This document shows, in pieces, positions 16,576 through 24,383 of a stretch of DNA of 40,129 nt. A model generated the notes under the pieces. That model saw nothing but the letters and a program-made list of their open reading frames with translations, was not told where the DNA came from and searched no databases. Source of the DNA: Bacteriovoracaceae bacterium (lineage in GTDB: Bacteria > Bdellovibrionota > Bacteriovoracia > Bacteriovoracales > Bacteriovoracaceae). How positions within the stretch are numbered: the stretch's first letter is position 1; each line of letters opens with the position of its first letter. A program made the position numbers and the translations under genes. The DNA lies in the NCBI GenBank assembly GCA_021737405.1, contig JAIPEG010000023.1, forward strand, positions 1 to 40,129, written 5' to 3'.

Positions 16576-17772
16576 TTGAAAGAACCCATCGACATGACCC
16601 CGAAAGAAAAAAGCGCCTACGCTCAGAAAGTTACGATTTTGGGATCAATTGCCGATGCTGCGCTGGGGTTTTTGAAAATTTTTATTGGCTCAATCTTTCA
16701 CTCTAATGCCCTCATTGTTGATGGGATTCACAGTTTTACCGACGTCTTCTCAGATATTTTTGTTGTCATGATCACCAGGATCTCTCATGAAGGCCCTGAT
16801 GAAAAACATCCCTATGGTCATGAGAAATTTGAAACTATTGGCTCTGCTGCTCTTGGCTCTCTTTTAATTGCTACTGGTGGAGCACTTATTTTTGAGACGG
16901 CAAAAAGCCTTCTTAGTGGTGAAGTCGTCCCCACTCCGGGATGGCCGACTTATGTTGCAGCTGCCCTTTCACTTGTCATCAAAGAAGGACTTTACCACTA
17001 TACTTACCGAGCTGGAGTAAAGCTTAATAGTAAACTCATTATGGCCAATGCTTGGCACTCGCGCTCTGATGCTCTCTCCTCTCTTATCGTCCTTATTGGT
17101 CTCGCCTTTTCAGGTTTTGGTTATACTTGGGTCGACTCTTTGGCCGCTGTTATCGTCTCTTTCATCATTGCAAAAATTGGCTGGCGCTTCGTTAAAGAAA
17201 GTCTAGTAGAGCTCGCCGAGACAAGTGTTGAAGAAAGTCTTGAACAACAAATAAAAGATTCCATTTTAGAAGTTGAAGGGGTCGATAGCTGTCACGCTCT
17301 TAGAACCAGAAGAATGGGTCACAAAGCACTTGTCGACGTGAATATTGAAGTCAACTCTCACCTTACAGCTTCAGAAGGCCATGAGATTACTTCGTGGGTT
17401 ATCAAAAATTTAAAAGAAAAAGTAAAAGAAGTAGAAGATGTGACCGTTCATCTTGATGTAGAAGATGATCGTGATGCTCATGAGAGTGATAAATTTAGCC
17501 ACTCCTATGATGATGTCCTACCTCTTAGAAAGGAAGTCTTAAAAGAGCTTGGAAATGTTTGGTACTTTTGTCCTCTCTTAAATGATGCTCGCCATATTCG
17601 CTTACACTATATTAAAAGAAAGGTTATTCCGGAGATTATACTTCCTCTGCATTTGGCAAAAGATCCCGCCTATCAAGATGTCTTAGCATTGGAAAAAGGC
17701 CTTAATGAAAAGGCCCAACATATTCAATGGTATGGAAAAACAACTCTTCTTTTTGGTGAGCTTGGTTACTAA
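16576..17772 (+). CDS. Cation diffusion facilitator (zinc-type) transporter
   Basis: 398 aa from TTG 16576, a rare start with AAGG 10 nt upstream; ATG 16594 is an alternative. The transmembrane domain has VDGIHSFTD in helix 2 (H52, D56) and ANAWHSRSDALSS in helix 5, each giving an HxxxD. That HD-HD arrangement is the one usually linked to zinc transport in ZnT/ZitB types. HPYGHEKFE lies between helices 2 and 3. The cytoplasmic domain (about 215-300) ends with VTVHLDVEDD. About 100 more residues follow, longer than typical CDF proteins, containing FCPLLNDARHIRLHYI and a Lys/His-rich pattern I do not recognise. It exports divalent metals in exchange for protons. The stop overlaps the convergent di-heme gene by 4 nt. 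Confidence 0.9.
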   Translation: MKEPIDMTPKEKSAYAQKVTILGSIADAALGFLKIFIGSIFHSNALIVDGIHSFTDVFSDIFVVMITRISHEGPDEKHPYGHEKFETIGSAALGSLLIATGGALIFETAKSLLSGEVVPTPGWPTYVAAALSLVIKEGLYHYTYRAGVKLNSKLIMANAWHSRSDALSSLIVLIGLAFSGFGYTWVDSLAAVIVSFIIAKIGWRFVKESLVELAETSVEESLEQQIKDSILEVEGVDSCHALRTRRMGHKALVDVNIEVNSHLTASEGHEITSWVIKNLKEKVKEVEDVTVHLDVEDDRDAHESDKFSHSYDDVLPLRKEVLKELGNVWYFCPLLNDARHIRLHYIKRKVIPEIILPLHLAKDPAYQDVLALEKGLNEKAQHIQWYGKTTLLFGELGY

Positions 17773-18932
17773 TTAAACTCTAAATCCCACCACATTTGAA
17801 TTTCAACACAAGGACTGTTGTCTTTGCTACCACAAAGATTTCCGCCAGGGTGGTTACGCCCCATATTTGATCCAGATGGCATGTTAATCATTTCATTGTT
17901 TGTCATTGAGCCCCCGTTCGCCGGACTTGGAGTTAGGAGGCTACTAAAGTTTTGATCATAACTAAAGGCATGACAGCCAGAACATCGATTATCTAAGAGC
18001 GGCTTAACCGTTCCGTTATAATAGTTGAAACCTTCAATTGTTGAAGTGTAAGCAGTAAATGTATAAGGAGAACCCTGAAGCTCAGTCTCAATACCATTAT
18101 CATCCGCATAGACATATAAAGTATGTGAAACACCATCTCTATAAAGGATTGGCACATAGAAAGTGAAAGCATGGGCGCCAGCAATTCCTCCGTTAAAGCC
18201 CGCAAGATTGGCTTGAATAGGAGAATTATTTAAAAGAATTCCAGCTCCACTTGGGCCATCAAGATAGAAACTAACCCCTAGAGTTTTTGTAGGGACAAAT
18301 GTATCTCCAGTATAACCAGTTGCTTTTCCGGTTGAAGAGACAACAGAGATCATGCCAGTCACTCCATTAACATTGACTGGAGGAGGCGTTGGCGTCGGCG
18401 CCGTAGGTCCTTGCTCTTGAGCATACCAATCAACGACAACCTGACAGACAGTATCAGTAGTCCCACCAGGACAACGGTTACCTCCGGCGTGACCAAGGAT
18501 TCCTTGCATCTTTCTAATCAGCTCATTATCAGTTGCATTTGATCCATTAAGAAGCTTTTGTCTCATTTCATTATAATTATAAATTTCAAGAGGACCTGGC
18601 AGAGGCGGGTTCGCTGCAAGGGCAGCATGGCAGACCATACAATTATTTTGAAAATTTGGAAGTACCGTTGAATTAAAAAAGTCTTGTCCCGGATTTCCGA
18701 TAGGCGTTGTCGGAGCAGGAGGAACAGTCGGCATTGGTGTGACAGTAGGAGTTGGAACATTGGTATTAGTATTTGTGTTTTCGATAGAAGAGGTCGAACG
18801 GGAATTCTTCTTCGTCGCGGACTTTGGCGGTTCAATCACACAATGGGTAAATGCCCCAAGGGTCATTGAGAGAAAAATCAAAACGAAAATAATTTTAAAG
18901 GGATCGCTATTCCCGTTGTTGCCTGTGCTCAT
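17769..18932 (-). CDS. Di-heme c-type lipoprotein with inserted beta-sandwich domain
   Basis: 387 aa. The hydrophobic N-terminal segment ends in FTHC (C31), a weak lipobox, so lipoprotein status is likely but not certain. A Thr/Pro linker follows. Two heme c sites are CMVCH (98-102) and CSGCH (317-321). Each sits in a related unit that also has a Met and then HxGGNxC about 45 residues on (GHAGGNRC at 148-154, NHPGGNLC at 360-367) and a second Cys before a Trp. Between the units, 190-296 is a beta domain of the kind with YLDGPSGAG and DGVSHTLYVYADD, found in planctomycete-type cytochrome proteins. It is probably a periplasmic or surface electron carrier. SD GGAG is 6 nt before the ATG and lies in a possible hairpin. 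Confidence 0.8.
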   Translation of the reverse strand: MSTGNNGNSDPFKIIFVLIFLSMTLGAFTHCVIEPPKSATKKNSRSTSSIENTNTNTNVPTPTVTPMPTVPPAPTTPIGNPGQDFFNSTVLPNFQNNCMVCHAALAANPPLPGPLEIYNYNEMRQKLLNGSNATDNELIRKMQGILGHAGGNRCPGGTTDTVCQVVVDWYAQEQGPTAPTPTPPPVNVNGVTGMISVVSSTGKATGYTGDTFVPTKTLGVSFYLDGPSGAGILLNNSPIQANLAGFNGGIAGAHAFTFYVPILYRDGVSHTLYVYADDNGIETELQGSPYTFTAYTSTIEGFNYYNGTVKPLLDNRCSGCHAFSYDQNFSSLLTPSPANGGSMTNNEMINMPSGSNMGRNHPGGNLCGSKDNSPCVEIQMWWDLEFN

Positions 18933-18936
18933 ATCC

Positions 18937-18961
18937 TACTCCTCGTTACCTTTTCGGAGTA
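18937..18961 (-). promoter_or_regulatory. Leader hairpin overlapping the SD of the di-heme gene
   Basis: On the minus strand TACTCC (18961-18956) can pair with GGAGTA (18942-18937), six pairs with a 13-nt loop. The 3' arm contains the GGAG that serves as SD for the ATG at 18932. Stable pairing would hide the ribosome site. This is a structure prediction by eye only. Confidence 0.35.
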
Positions 18962-19013
18962 AAAAGATCAGAACTTTACTTATTCATTTATGCAATTTTA
19001 GGCACTTAGAGTA

Positions 19014-20033
19014 TTAGCTGTGTTCTTTTAAGAACTTATGGATTTGAACGAGTGCCCTATTACGGATAGCATTTCTTTCTTGAAGAACCTCGTGCTTTGA
19101 TTCCTTTAATCTAATGAGACGGCAATTATTCACGGCATGAGCAAATTGATCTTGAGCTTTATTGCAAACAAGTTCATCTCTTTCCGCCTGTATAAGAAGA
19201 AGGGCACAATCGAGTTGCTTTTTTTCCTTCCAAATATGGCGACCCATGACAAGTGCTTCACTTAACCAGCCATATGTAGGTGAACCTATCATAATTTGAG
19301 GGTGGCGCTTTTCCATTTCTCTAAAGAAAGTAAATCGCTCTTCACAACCTGTATTAAAATTGATTTTAAAGGCTTCTCTCTGATCCTTGCCTTCTCTTCT
19401 ATTAACGGGGTTCGTTTTTAGCCAAGACTTTGTCATCGTCTTTAGTGCCATACGGGCCAAGGGTTCTGGTACTTTTCTTGTCAATACTTTCAACATCGGT
19501 GAAGAGAGAATCATGCCTTGGCACAAACCTGGTGCCCGAAGAAGTCCCGTTAAGCCGATGGCTGCCCCCATTGAGTGAGCGAGCACAATTGTTTTTTGAT
19601 ATTTCTTTCTTTCTTGAAAGTGAGAAACGATATCCACAAAGTCATCAGCGTAGTCTCTAAAGCTCTCTACATGCCCAAGATTATCTAACCCAAAATAGCG
19701 CTCACTAAAACCTTGTCCTCTATGATCAAGAACTAATATATCAAAACCACTTCCCTTTAACTCTAAGCAAAGTTCGGCATACTTTAAGCTAGACTCTGCA
19801 CGACCTGGGGAAATAATAAGTAAGGACTTGTTCCGCTCTTCAACAAAGGAGCGGCAATGAACTGAGCCAATTCCAAGTCGATAGAAAAAGTGACTCTGAC
19901 CTTTATTCCAATAATACTGATAGCTGTTCTCAAGAGCTTCTCTAAGGCCCAAAATTTCTCTTGGACCAGAGCTTTCGCTACTCACGGAGTCTGAAGAAAT
20001 ATCAAAAGTCATTTGGCGACTGTCTAATGGCAT
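19014..20033 (-). CDS. Alpha/beta hydrolase, lysophospholipase L2 (PldB)-like
   Basis: 339 aa. The elbow is VLAHSMGAAIG with S154, preceded by VLDHRGQGFSER and followed by ILSSPMLKV, a pattern of PldB-type lysophospholipases. The acid is probably in QAERDELV and the His in KESKHEVLQERN near the end. No clear signal peptide, so it is cytoplasmic or loosely membrane-bound. It is 81 nt upstream of the di-heme gene on the same strand. Its start is divergent from the NADAR gene across 158 nt. An alternative start at the second Met (residue 8) is possible; no SD is clear for either. Confidence 0.82.
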   Translation of the reverse strand: MPLDSRQMTFDISSDSVSSESSGPREILGLREALENSYQYYWNKGQSHFFYRLGIGSVHCRSFVEERNKSLLIISPGRAESSLKYAELCLELKGSGFDILVLDHRGQGFSERYFGLDNLGHVESFRDYADDFVDIVSHFQERKKYQKTIVLAHSMGAAIGLTGLLRAPGLCQGMILSSPMLKVLTRKVPEPLARMALKTMTKSWLKTNPVNRREGKDQREAFKINFNTGCEERFTFFREMEKRHPQIMIGSPTYGWLSEALVMGRHIWKEKKQLDCALLLIQAERDELVCNKAQDQFAHAVNNCRLIRLKESKHEVLQERNAIRNRALVQIHKFLKEHS

Positions 20034-20124
20034 ATATCTATTGTAATCGGCCCAGCACTCGAGAAAAGCCGGGAGAATATTTGCCTGTTTATCCTCTCAA
20101 ACGATATTTGCAGCGCGTAAATGA

Positions 20125-20153
20125 TTGTCAGACAAGCCTCCCCTTCCTAAAAT
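20125..20153 (+). promoter_or_regulatory. Sigma70-type promoter of the NADAR-NPP operon
   Basis: TTGTCA (20125-20130), a 17-nt spacer and TAAAAT (20148-20153), each five of six matches to consensus with ideal spacing. It lies 39 nt before the ATG at 20192, with the SD AGGGGG in between. This is one of the best promoter matches in the window. Confidence 0.6.
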
Positions 20154-20191
20154 ATTAAAAGACTAATTCACTCTGCCTTAGGGGGCCCACG

Positions 20192-20851
20192 ATGAAGAAA
20201 CTCATTACAGGAATTTTCTCGTTAATATCTTTCTGTTTACTAGCAGGAGTCATCGACCGCGGCGAGTACCCTAGTGAATGGTGGGTTGAAATCCCTCCTG
20301 AGCAAGGAAGGGGTTGGGAAATTTTACCCCATAAAGCGAAGCCTGGTGAGGTCATCCTTTCAAAGAGAACTGTCCTTGGTGTGTTTAGTAATTTTGCCAA
20401 GGCACCATTTATCCTAGACGGCATCCAATACTCTTCTATTGAAGGTCTTTGGCAAGGATTAAAGTATCCTGATCCAGACCTTGCTGGAGATACCCGCTTT
20501 AATATATTGGATTGGCCCCATACTCGCGCAGAAGTTTTTGCTATGGACGGGTGGGACGCAAAGAGTGCCGGAAATCAAGCTAATGGAATTATGAATGATA
20601 ACCAAATTGATTATGTCACATACTTTGATAAATCATTTAATTATGTTGATGGTGCAGAGGGATCGGCTTTTCACTTAGAACTCATTACTCGAGCGATTAG
20701 AGAAAAGGTTTTACAAAACCCAATGATTAAGGACCTACTGATTCAAACAAAAGGGCTTATCTTAAGACCAGATCACTTCATGAGTAATCGCTACCCAGAC
20801 TCTTTTTACTATCACAAAATTTTAATGAAGATTCGTGATGAAGAACTCTAA
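20192..20851 (+). CDS. Exported NADAR-family (YbiA-like) protein
   Basis: 219 aa. The N-terminus is a signal-peptide-like segment (MKKLITGIFSLISFCLLAGV). The NADAR core follows: VFSNFAKAPFILDGIQYSSI, then EGLWQGLKY with E84, Q88 and K91, equivalent to the SNF, PF-DG-Y-S-E and Q-K positions of YbiA. The C-terminal region REKVLQNPMIKDLLIQTKG corresponds to the helix near the family end. NADAR proteins cleave N-glycosidic bonds of ADP-ribose-type compounds: YbiA acts on riboflavin pathway intermediates, and others remove ADP-ribose from guanine in DNA. Most are cytoplasmic, so export is odd. An SD and a good promoter are present. It overlaps the NPP gene by 14 nt. Confidence 0.78.
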   Translation: MKKLITGIFSLISFCLLAGVIDRGEYPSEWWVEIPPEQGRGWEILPHKAKPGEVILSKRTVLGVFSNFAKAPFILDGIQYSSIEGLWQGLKYPDPDLAGDTRFNILDWPHTRAEVFAMDGWDAKSAGNQANGIMNDNQIDYVTYFDKSFNYVDGAEGSAFHLELITRAIREKVLQNPMIKDLLIQTKGLILRPDHFMSNRYPDSFYYHKILMKIRDEEL

Positions 20852-22109
20852 ATCCATATTATTAAATCTATTCTTTCTTATACTTTTTGGGTGTTCTCAA
20901 ATTGTTGAGAGAGACCCAAGAGGCATACAGGAGAACACAAGTTCGGCGAAAAGTTCTCCTTACGTGGTGATGATCTCCCTTGATGGCTTTCGTCACGATT
21001 ACCTAAAAAAGTATGATGCCCCCTTTATGAGTAAGATCGTGAAGACCGGCATACAAGCAGAGCGTTTAATCCCAATTTTTCCAAGTAAAACATTTCCTAA
21101 TCACTACTCTTTAGTGACAGGGCTCTATGCTGAAAACCACGGCCTTGTGGCCAATCGTTTCTATGATCCAGAATTGAAAGAATCCTATCAATTAGGTAAT
21201 TCAAAAAATACTCGCCAAGGAAAATGGTACGGAGGCAGTCCCTTGTGGCTCAGTGTGCGTGAGCAAGGCATGCTTAGTGCCAGCTTCTTTTGGGTGGGAA
21301 GTGACGCCAATATCAACGGAAATTATCCCAACTACTATATTCCCTACGATGGAAAAATATCAAATGATGTGAGAGTAGAAACAATTTTAGAGTGGCTACA
21401 ATTACCCGAAGAAAAACGGCCTCACTTTCTCACTCTCTATTTCTCAGATGTTGATAGTGCAGGTCATCGTTATGGACCTGACTCGCTGGAAGTCGCCAAA
21501 GCAATAAGAGAAGTCGATCAACAGATTTCAAAACTCGTTGAAAAAACGAAGGCCCTAAACTTATCCATTAATTTTGTCATCGTCTCCGATCATGGCATGA
21601 AGGCCATTGAAAATGCGAAAAAAGTCTATTTGAGTGAATTCATTGATCCCTCAAAGGCACAATTTAAAGAGCGAGGCCCTCTTACACTCATCTACATGAA
21701 TAATCCCCGTGATTTAAAAGGCTATAAGAATGCCCTAAAGAAAGTTCCTTTCACTAAAGTTTATGAAAGAAAAGATCTTCCAAAGAGATTCCACTTTTCT
21801 AAAACTAGTCGTGCAGGTGATCTCATTCTTTTGGCGGAACCGGGGGCCTATATTTATCCTGAGAAAGAGAAGAAAGATGAACAATCTTCAACAGAAAAAT
21901 ACTCTGGTGGTACTCATGGCTATGACCCAGGCCTTTCAAAGGAAATGTCTGGAATATTCTTGGCCTTTGGTCCAAATGTCACAAACGATGGTCTGATCAA
22001 ACCTTTTGAGAATATCCATGTTTATCCTTATGTCATGGGACTATTAGGTCTTCCCGTTAAACAGAAAATAGATGGAGATCAGTCGGTTTTAAAGAGTTTT
22101 CTTAAATAA
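20838..22109 (+). CDS. NPP-type nucleotide pyrophosphatase/phosphodiesterase lipoprotein
   Basis: 423 aa from ATG 20838 (a GTG immediately before also fits). The lipoprotein signal peptide ends LILFGC (C19). Alkaline-phosphatase-superfamily metal and catalytic residues of the NPP group are all visible: D49 in ISLDGFR, the catalytic T85 in FPSKTFPNHY, D206 and H210 in DVDSAGHRYGP, D251-H252 in VSDHGM and a late His in GGTHGYDP. NPPs hydrolyse phosphodiester and pyrophosphate bonds in ATP, NAD+, ADP-ribose and similar compounds, releasing nucleoside monophosphates. Overlap with the NADAR gene implies translational coupling. It is exposed in the periplasm or on the surface. It ends convergent with the YceI gene, overlapping 8 nt. 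Confidence 0.88.
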   Translation: MKNSKSILLNLFFLILFGCSQIVERDPRGIQENTSSAKSSPYVVMISLDGFRHDYLKKYDAPFMSKIVKTGIQAERLIPIFPSKTFPNHYSLVTGLYAENHGLVANRFYDPELKESYQLGNSKNTRQGKWYGGSPLWLSVREQGMLSASFFWVGSDANINGNYPNYYIPYDGKISNDVRVETILEWLQLPEEKRPHFLTLYFSDVDSAGHRYGPDSLEVAKAIREVDQQISKLVEKTKALNLSINFVIVSDHGMKAIENAKKVYLSEFIDPSKAQFKERGPLTLIYMNNPRDLKGYKNALKKVPFTKVYERKDLPKRFHFSKTSRAGDLILLAEPGAYIYPEKEKKDEQSSTEKYSGGTHGYDPGLSKEMSGIFLAFGPNVTNDGLIKPFENIHVYPYVMGLLGLPVKQKIDGDQSVLKSFLK

Positions 22110-23052
22110 TACCGTAACCCATGAGGGGCGCTAGTAAGTAAGCGACGACTAATAGAAATGAGTAAAGAAGCATGTCGCTTATAAATTCTGCGTAAAGAGA
22201 TCTCATACGTTTTTCTAAGAACTCAAGCAATCTTTTCTTAAAGAAAATACTCACAACACAAGTTAAACAAAATAAGACAAAACCTAAGATAATTTTTGAA
22301 ATTTCTACGGCATGACTAACTTTCGTCGGATTATTTATTCTCTTTTTTTTTTGAATAGGACTTATGAGAGGCACTTGTTTGAAATCATCGTCTTTAGAAA
22401 GTTCTAATTTTCCTGGAATGATTTTTCTCTTTTTTGTATAAAAGCGGCTAAAAGCGGGTCTTGCATCTGTTGGGTTTGCTTCAATAATAACTTCAATATT
22501 GACCTTCTCCCCTACGACCCAGCCGCCTTGATCGAGGGCCTTATTCCATTTGATATTAAAATCTTGCCGATCAAGAATTGCCTTAACCTTAAGAAAAAGA
22601 CTCTTTTTCTTTTTATCTACCGGATCAGAATACTCCCCCTTCCAGTCTATATCAAAGCTATAGGGTCTTTCGATGCCCCTGATAGTTAAGAGACCTTTAA
22701 TTCTAGAGGGCACTTTCGATTTATAAATGACCTCATTACCAATAAACGTAATCGACGGGTACTCTGAGACATAGAAGAAGTCCTTTCTTTTCAGATGATT
22801 GTCTCTTTTTGGATCTCTGGTATTTATAGAGCTCACTTGGATGACAAATTCTACTTGAGAGAGCTTCTCGCCATCCCATTCAAATGCCCCATGAAAAAGG
22901 TCGAAAGTTCCTTTAACCTCGGAGATTTTCATATACTCAAGATCAAAATTTACAAAGCTATGCTGACCATTCACTTCATAGGTTTTACAAAGCAGGCCCT
23001 GGCTTAATAGAAAGAAAAGTAAGGCGAGAAAAGGCTTCAACTTATTTTCCAC
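22102..23052 (-). CDS. YceI-domain protein fused to a C-terminal membrane anchor
   Basis: 316 aa. A signal peptide (LALLFFLLSQGLLC) precedes a YceI lipocalin-like domain at about 25-195: YEVNGQHSFVNFDLEYMKIS, GTFDLFHGAFEWDGEKL, HLKRKDFFYVSEYPSITFIG and GLLTIRGIERPYSFDI. YceI proteins bind polyisoprenoid-type lipids in the periplasm. A basic linker (KKRKIIPGK, PIQKKKRINN) then leads to two transmembrane segments at about 250-272 and 290-310, which typical YceI proteins lack. The start is GTG at 23052 without a clear SD; a TTG four codons on is possible. It overlaps the EVE gene by 11 nt and is the last gene of the polyamine operon. The link to polyamines is unknown. Confidence 0.82.
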   Translation of the reverse strand: MENKLKPFLALLFFLLSQGLLCKTYEVNGQHSFVNFDLEYMKISEVKGTFDLFHGAFEWDGEKLSQVEFVIQVSSINTRDPKRDNHLKRKDFFYVSEYPSITFIGNEVIYKSKVPSRIKGLLTIRGIERPYSFDIDWKGEYSDPVDKKKKSLFLKVKAILDRQDFNIKWNKALDQGGWVVGEKVNIEVIIEANPTDARPAFSRFYTKKRKIIPGKLELSKDDDFKQVPLISPIQKKKRINNPTKVSHAVEISKIILGFVLFCLTCVVSIFFKKRLLEFLEKRMRSLYAEFISDMLLYSFLLVVAYLLAPLMGYGII

Positions 23053-23506
23053 CCATTTTCACAATATGTTTAAACTCACTGGCCGTAACAGGAGTGACAC
23101 TCAGGCGAGTTCCTTTTTGGAGGATTTTCATCCCCTCAAGTGCTTTTTCCTTCTTAAGCATTTCCAAAGGAATATATGTAGCAAAAATGGCTTGAAACTG
23201 AACATCAACAGATATCCAACGAGGTGACTCCTTGCTGGCGGATTCATCAAAGTACTTACTCCCCTTTTTAAATTGGAGAGGATCGGGATAAGGGGCACTT
23301 GCAATCGTCATTGTCCCCGCAATTCCCGGTGGCTTTGTACTAGAGTGGTAAAAGAGAACCTCATCCCCTACAGACATTTCATCTCGTAAGAAATTTCGTG
23401 CCTGATAGTTACGAATGCCCGTCCAGGGTTCTACGTTCTTTCTTTTAAGATCCTGAATACTAAATTCATCAGGCTCAGATTTCATCAACCAATACTTCTT
23501 TGGCAT
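23042..23506 (-). CDS. EVE-domain (THYN1-like) protein
   Basis: 154 aa, a single domain. It begins KKYWLMKSEPDEFSIQDLKR, followed by WTGIRNYQARNFLRDEM, DEVLFYHSSTKPPGIAG and PRWISVDVQF, the classic EVE/thymocyte nuclear protein 1 pattern. EVE domains have a PUA-like fold and are thought to bind modified bases in DNA or RNA. Bacterial copies are often found beside unrelated genes or restriction systems. Here it sits between speE (3 nt upstream) and the YceI fusion gene, with no modification enzyme nearby. Confidence 0.92.
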   Translation of the reverse strand: MPKKYWLMKSEPDEFSIQDLKRKNVEPWTGIRNYQARNFLRDEMSVGDEVLFYHSSTKPPGIAGTMTIASAPYPDPLQFKKGSKYFDESASKESPRWISVDVQFQAIFATYIPLEMLKKEKALEGMKILQKGTRLSVTPVTASEFKHIVKMGGK

Positions 23507-23509
23507 AGA

Positions 23510-24376
23510 CTAATCTTTTAGCCACTTACTAAGACGTTTCTTCATGAAATTTGGTAGAGCAAAAGCCCCTTGATGAACTTCTTCATTGTAATAGTCAAAG
23601 TCTAGACCACTTTCGACAACTCTTCCTGCAGAAAAATCCTTTAATGGGTGATATTTCTTTGAACCAAAAGTGAAAGACCAAAGCCCACCTGGATAGGTCA
23701 TATTGCTGAAGTTATAAATTGAAACTTTTGGAAAAGTCTCACTAAGAATCTCTACCAACTTGTTTTGCATTTTCTCTTGATAAAAGGGACTCTCTCCCTG
23801 GCTAACAACAATTCCATCTTCGTTCAGTGCCTTGTAAATATTTTCATAAAATTCAAGACCAAAGAGAGGTTGTGCTGGGCCTATCGGGTCAGTCGAATCA
23901 ACCAAAATCACATCAAATTTATCACCACTTTTAACAGCGTCTTCTACAAACTTCACCCCATCGCCAATGATGAGTTCAATTCGAGGGTCTTTTAGCATCG
24001 AAGAGGTTTGAGGGATATGTTCAACACAGGCGTTGACAACCATCTCATCAATTTCAACCATGGTGCATTTTTCTACACTTGGATGACGAATAACTTCTCT
24101 GGCCGTACCACCATCGCCACCACCGATCACAAGGACCTTCTTTGGGTTTGGATGCACAAATAAAGGAACGTGAGTGATCATGTCATGATAAGCAAATTCA
24201 TCTCTCTCTGTAACCATAACGAGGCCATCATTAAGAAGCATTTTACCATGCCCTCTCGTTTCGACGACATCAACCGTTTGAAACGGACTTTTACCAGAGA
24301 AGAGAGTCTTATCAACACGAATTCTAAGGCCTAAAAAGTCTTCTAATTTTTCTTCAATCCAAAGTTCTGAGTTCAT
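23510..24376 (-). CDS. speE: Spermidine synthase (polyamine aminopropyltransferase)
   Basis: 288 aa. It transfers aminopropyl from decarboxylated AdoMet to putrescine. Motifs: FQTVDVVET and LNDGLVMVTERDEFAYHDMI (active-site gate), VLVIGGGDGGTAREVIRHP (nucleotide-binding glycines), VEIDEMVVNAC, and DVILVDSTDPIGPAQPLF (catalytic Asp region). The length is normal for SpeE. SD AGGAT precedes the ATG by 4 nt. It directly follows the AdoMet decarboxylase gene (7 nt gap), so the operon encodes both steps for spermidine from putrescine. No ornithine or arginine decarboxylase is in this window. Confidence 0.95.
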   Translation of the reverse strand: MNSELWIEEKLEDFLGLRIRVDKTLFSGKSPFQTVDVVETRGHGKMLLNDGLVMVTERDEFAYHDMITHVPLFVHPNPKKVLVIGGGDGGTAREVIRHPSVEKCTMVEIDEMVVNACVEHIPQTSSMLKDPRIELIIGDGVKFVEDAVKSGDKFDVILVDSTDPIGPAQPLFGLEFYENIYKALNEDGIVVSQGESPFYQEKMQNKLVEILSETFPKVSIYNFSNMTYPGGLWSFTFGSKKYHPLKDFSAGRVVESGLDFDYYNEEVHQGAFALPNFMKKRLSKWLKD

Positions 24377-24383
24377 AGTTATC

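Noticed and set aside
20155..20424. Minus-strand ORF antisense to the NADAR gene
   Set aside because: The plus strand has promoter, SD, signal peptide and recognisable NADAR motifs; the antisense frame has none.
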